Part shown: piece by piece, positions 63,540 through 64,000 of the stretch
Layout: each line of letters begins with the position of its first letter
Numbering within the stretch: the stretch's first letter is position 1
NCBI RefSeq assembly: GCF_000316115.1
Contig: NZ_JH993797.1
Span: 3,520,486-3,584,485 of the forward strand
Reading direction: 5' to 3'
From: Leptolyngbya sp. PCC 7375
GTDB taxonomy: Bacteria; Cyanobacteriota; Cyanobacteriia; Phormidesmidales; Phormidesmidaceae
Length of the DNA stretch: 64,000 bases
Position numbers and translations under genes: made by a program
The notes under the pieces: generated by a model
The model's database searches: none
The model's input: the letters and a program-made list of their open reading frames with translations, nothing else
What the model was told of the DNA's origin: nothing

Positions 63540-64000
63540 CTCGCAGATAGAGCAAAATAGGAATCAATCGCGGTACTTTCTTCTCTCGACACAGCCGACC
63601 AGGAGTAAACCCATAGCGATAGGCAATATGCCGGAGCAGGGTGGTTTTACCGTAGCCTCCCTTCGCCAAAATAACAATGCGACGATAAGCAGATATCTTT
63701 TGTGCCTGCTGCAACAGAGCCCAAATAGAGATTGTCTCATCGGCGTCTTCTAATTGACCTCGATTTGCAAATCCTGCAGTTAGCTCTGTCGGGTCAACAC
63801 GGCTGTTTAAGCCCAGAGGCACATAAACATCCTGTAGCTGAGGCACTTTGTTAAATTTGGCATCAGCAACCCCCTCAGCTTGATACTCACGACATACAAT
63901 TGCCTGCCGCCGAGCAAATTTCTGATCTGTTTTGGCAAACGCCCACTGTAATCGGCGATTGTTTCGTCCTAGCCATGCGGCAAAAGCATCATTATGGCTT

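Larger units (their letters stand above)
60225..64000 (-). pseudogene. NACHT-GUN4-membrane protein, split by an ISKra4 element and open at the window edge
   Basis: The upstream part (64000 to 63540) is in frame through SHNDAFAAWLGRNNRRLQWA to Walker A ILAKGGYGKTTLLRHIAYRY and PILLYLR. After the IS (61843 downward) it continues DWRDVMAKEDAPDLPTLIVE, then Walker B ALVMIDGFDEVATDQ, the sensor motif FMLTSRPAGYDR and the NACHT helical part ending in FAHRSFQEYLAAKEV. Residues about 405-490 of the second part match GUN4 (CKDLKRLDGLWVNHSSGKFG-FSVQKAIW ... GHLPFW), a tetrapyrrole-binding fold. A final hydrophobic helix (WVGWLVFLCLGVVCLLWGF) follows. Excision restores one frame across the join. Confidence 0.88.

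Noticed and set aside
1..64000. tRNA or rRNA genes
   Set aside because: No cloverleaf or rRNA-like sequence was recognised by eye; a covariance-model scan would be decisive.

Overview
The window is cyanobacterial chromosome. GCGATCGC-type octamers are scattered through it. It carries a gene cluster like the photosystem II assembly (PAP) cluster of Synechocystis, a GUN4 domain, phycobilisome-like proteins, a ThiD2-ThiE fusion, a photorespiratory aminotransferase and large STAND/WD40 proteins. The genus cannot be fixed from sequence alone; the heavy load of insertion sequences (ISs) suggests a filamentous or Acaryochloris-like lineage.

Region 1 (1-15.7 kb) is mostly housekeeping: a partial membrane protein, a DUF1517 protein, thiE-thiS, a beta-helix (DUF1565) protein, and a minus-strand cluster of five small genes plus a Ser/Thr kinase (10.0-5.4 kb) with two V4R-domain proteins and two phycobilisome-like proteins. 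A rhodanese, a secreted hydrolase and two divergent accessory genes follow.

Region 2 (15.7-34.8 kb) is a decayed defence island. It holds a Uma2 nuclease-like gene, a possible DUF6883/DUF4926 pair, an XRE regulator, and a type I restriction-modification operon with an embedded Phd/PIN toxin-antitoxin pair. The operon is broken: hsdS carries a 127-bp MITE-like insert with CTAG duplications, and hsdR has lost its central helicase motifs. An IS200-like transposase flanked by two nearly identical 168-bp repeats lies between hsdR and the toxin-antitoxin pair. Complete IS elements of the DUF6399 and IS4 types flank a pair of paralogous coiled-coil genes.

Region 3 (34.9-43.1 kb) returns to ordinary genes: VanZ-like, M28 peptidase, LPG-synthase-type membrane protein, NlpC/P60 hydrolase and a serine/alanine-glyoxylate aminotransferase. 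An IS630 element with a likely programmed -1 frameshift follows, then an ABM monooxygenase, a lipoprotein and two paralogous single-span miniproteins.

Region 4 (43.3-50.8 kb) is the most striking locus. A P-loop ATPase gene is followed by a 2031-residue protein with a TPR-like segment, three tandem nSTAND ATPase cores (only the last has an intact Walker A) and 14 WD40 repeats.

Region 5 (51-64 kb) starts with a PlsY/PEP-synthase-like fusion, a lipase and a TenA-like protein. The rest is wreckage: an ABC-transporter remnant, a REP-type transposase gene split by a 2.8-kb IS21 element, and a NACHT-GUN4-membrane protein split by an ISKra4 element. In four places (hsdS, the REP-type transposase, the NACHT gene and, after one further base change, a small gene at 16.6 kb) removing the insert and one target duplication rejoins a reading frame. 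These insertions are therefore probably recent on an evolutionary scale.
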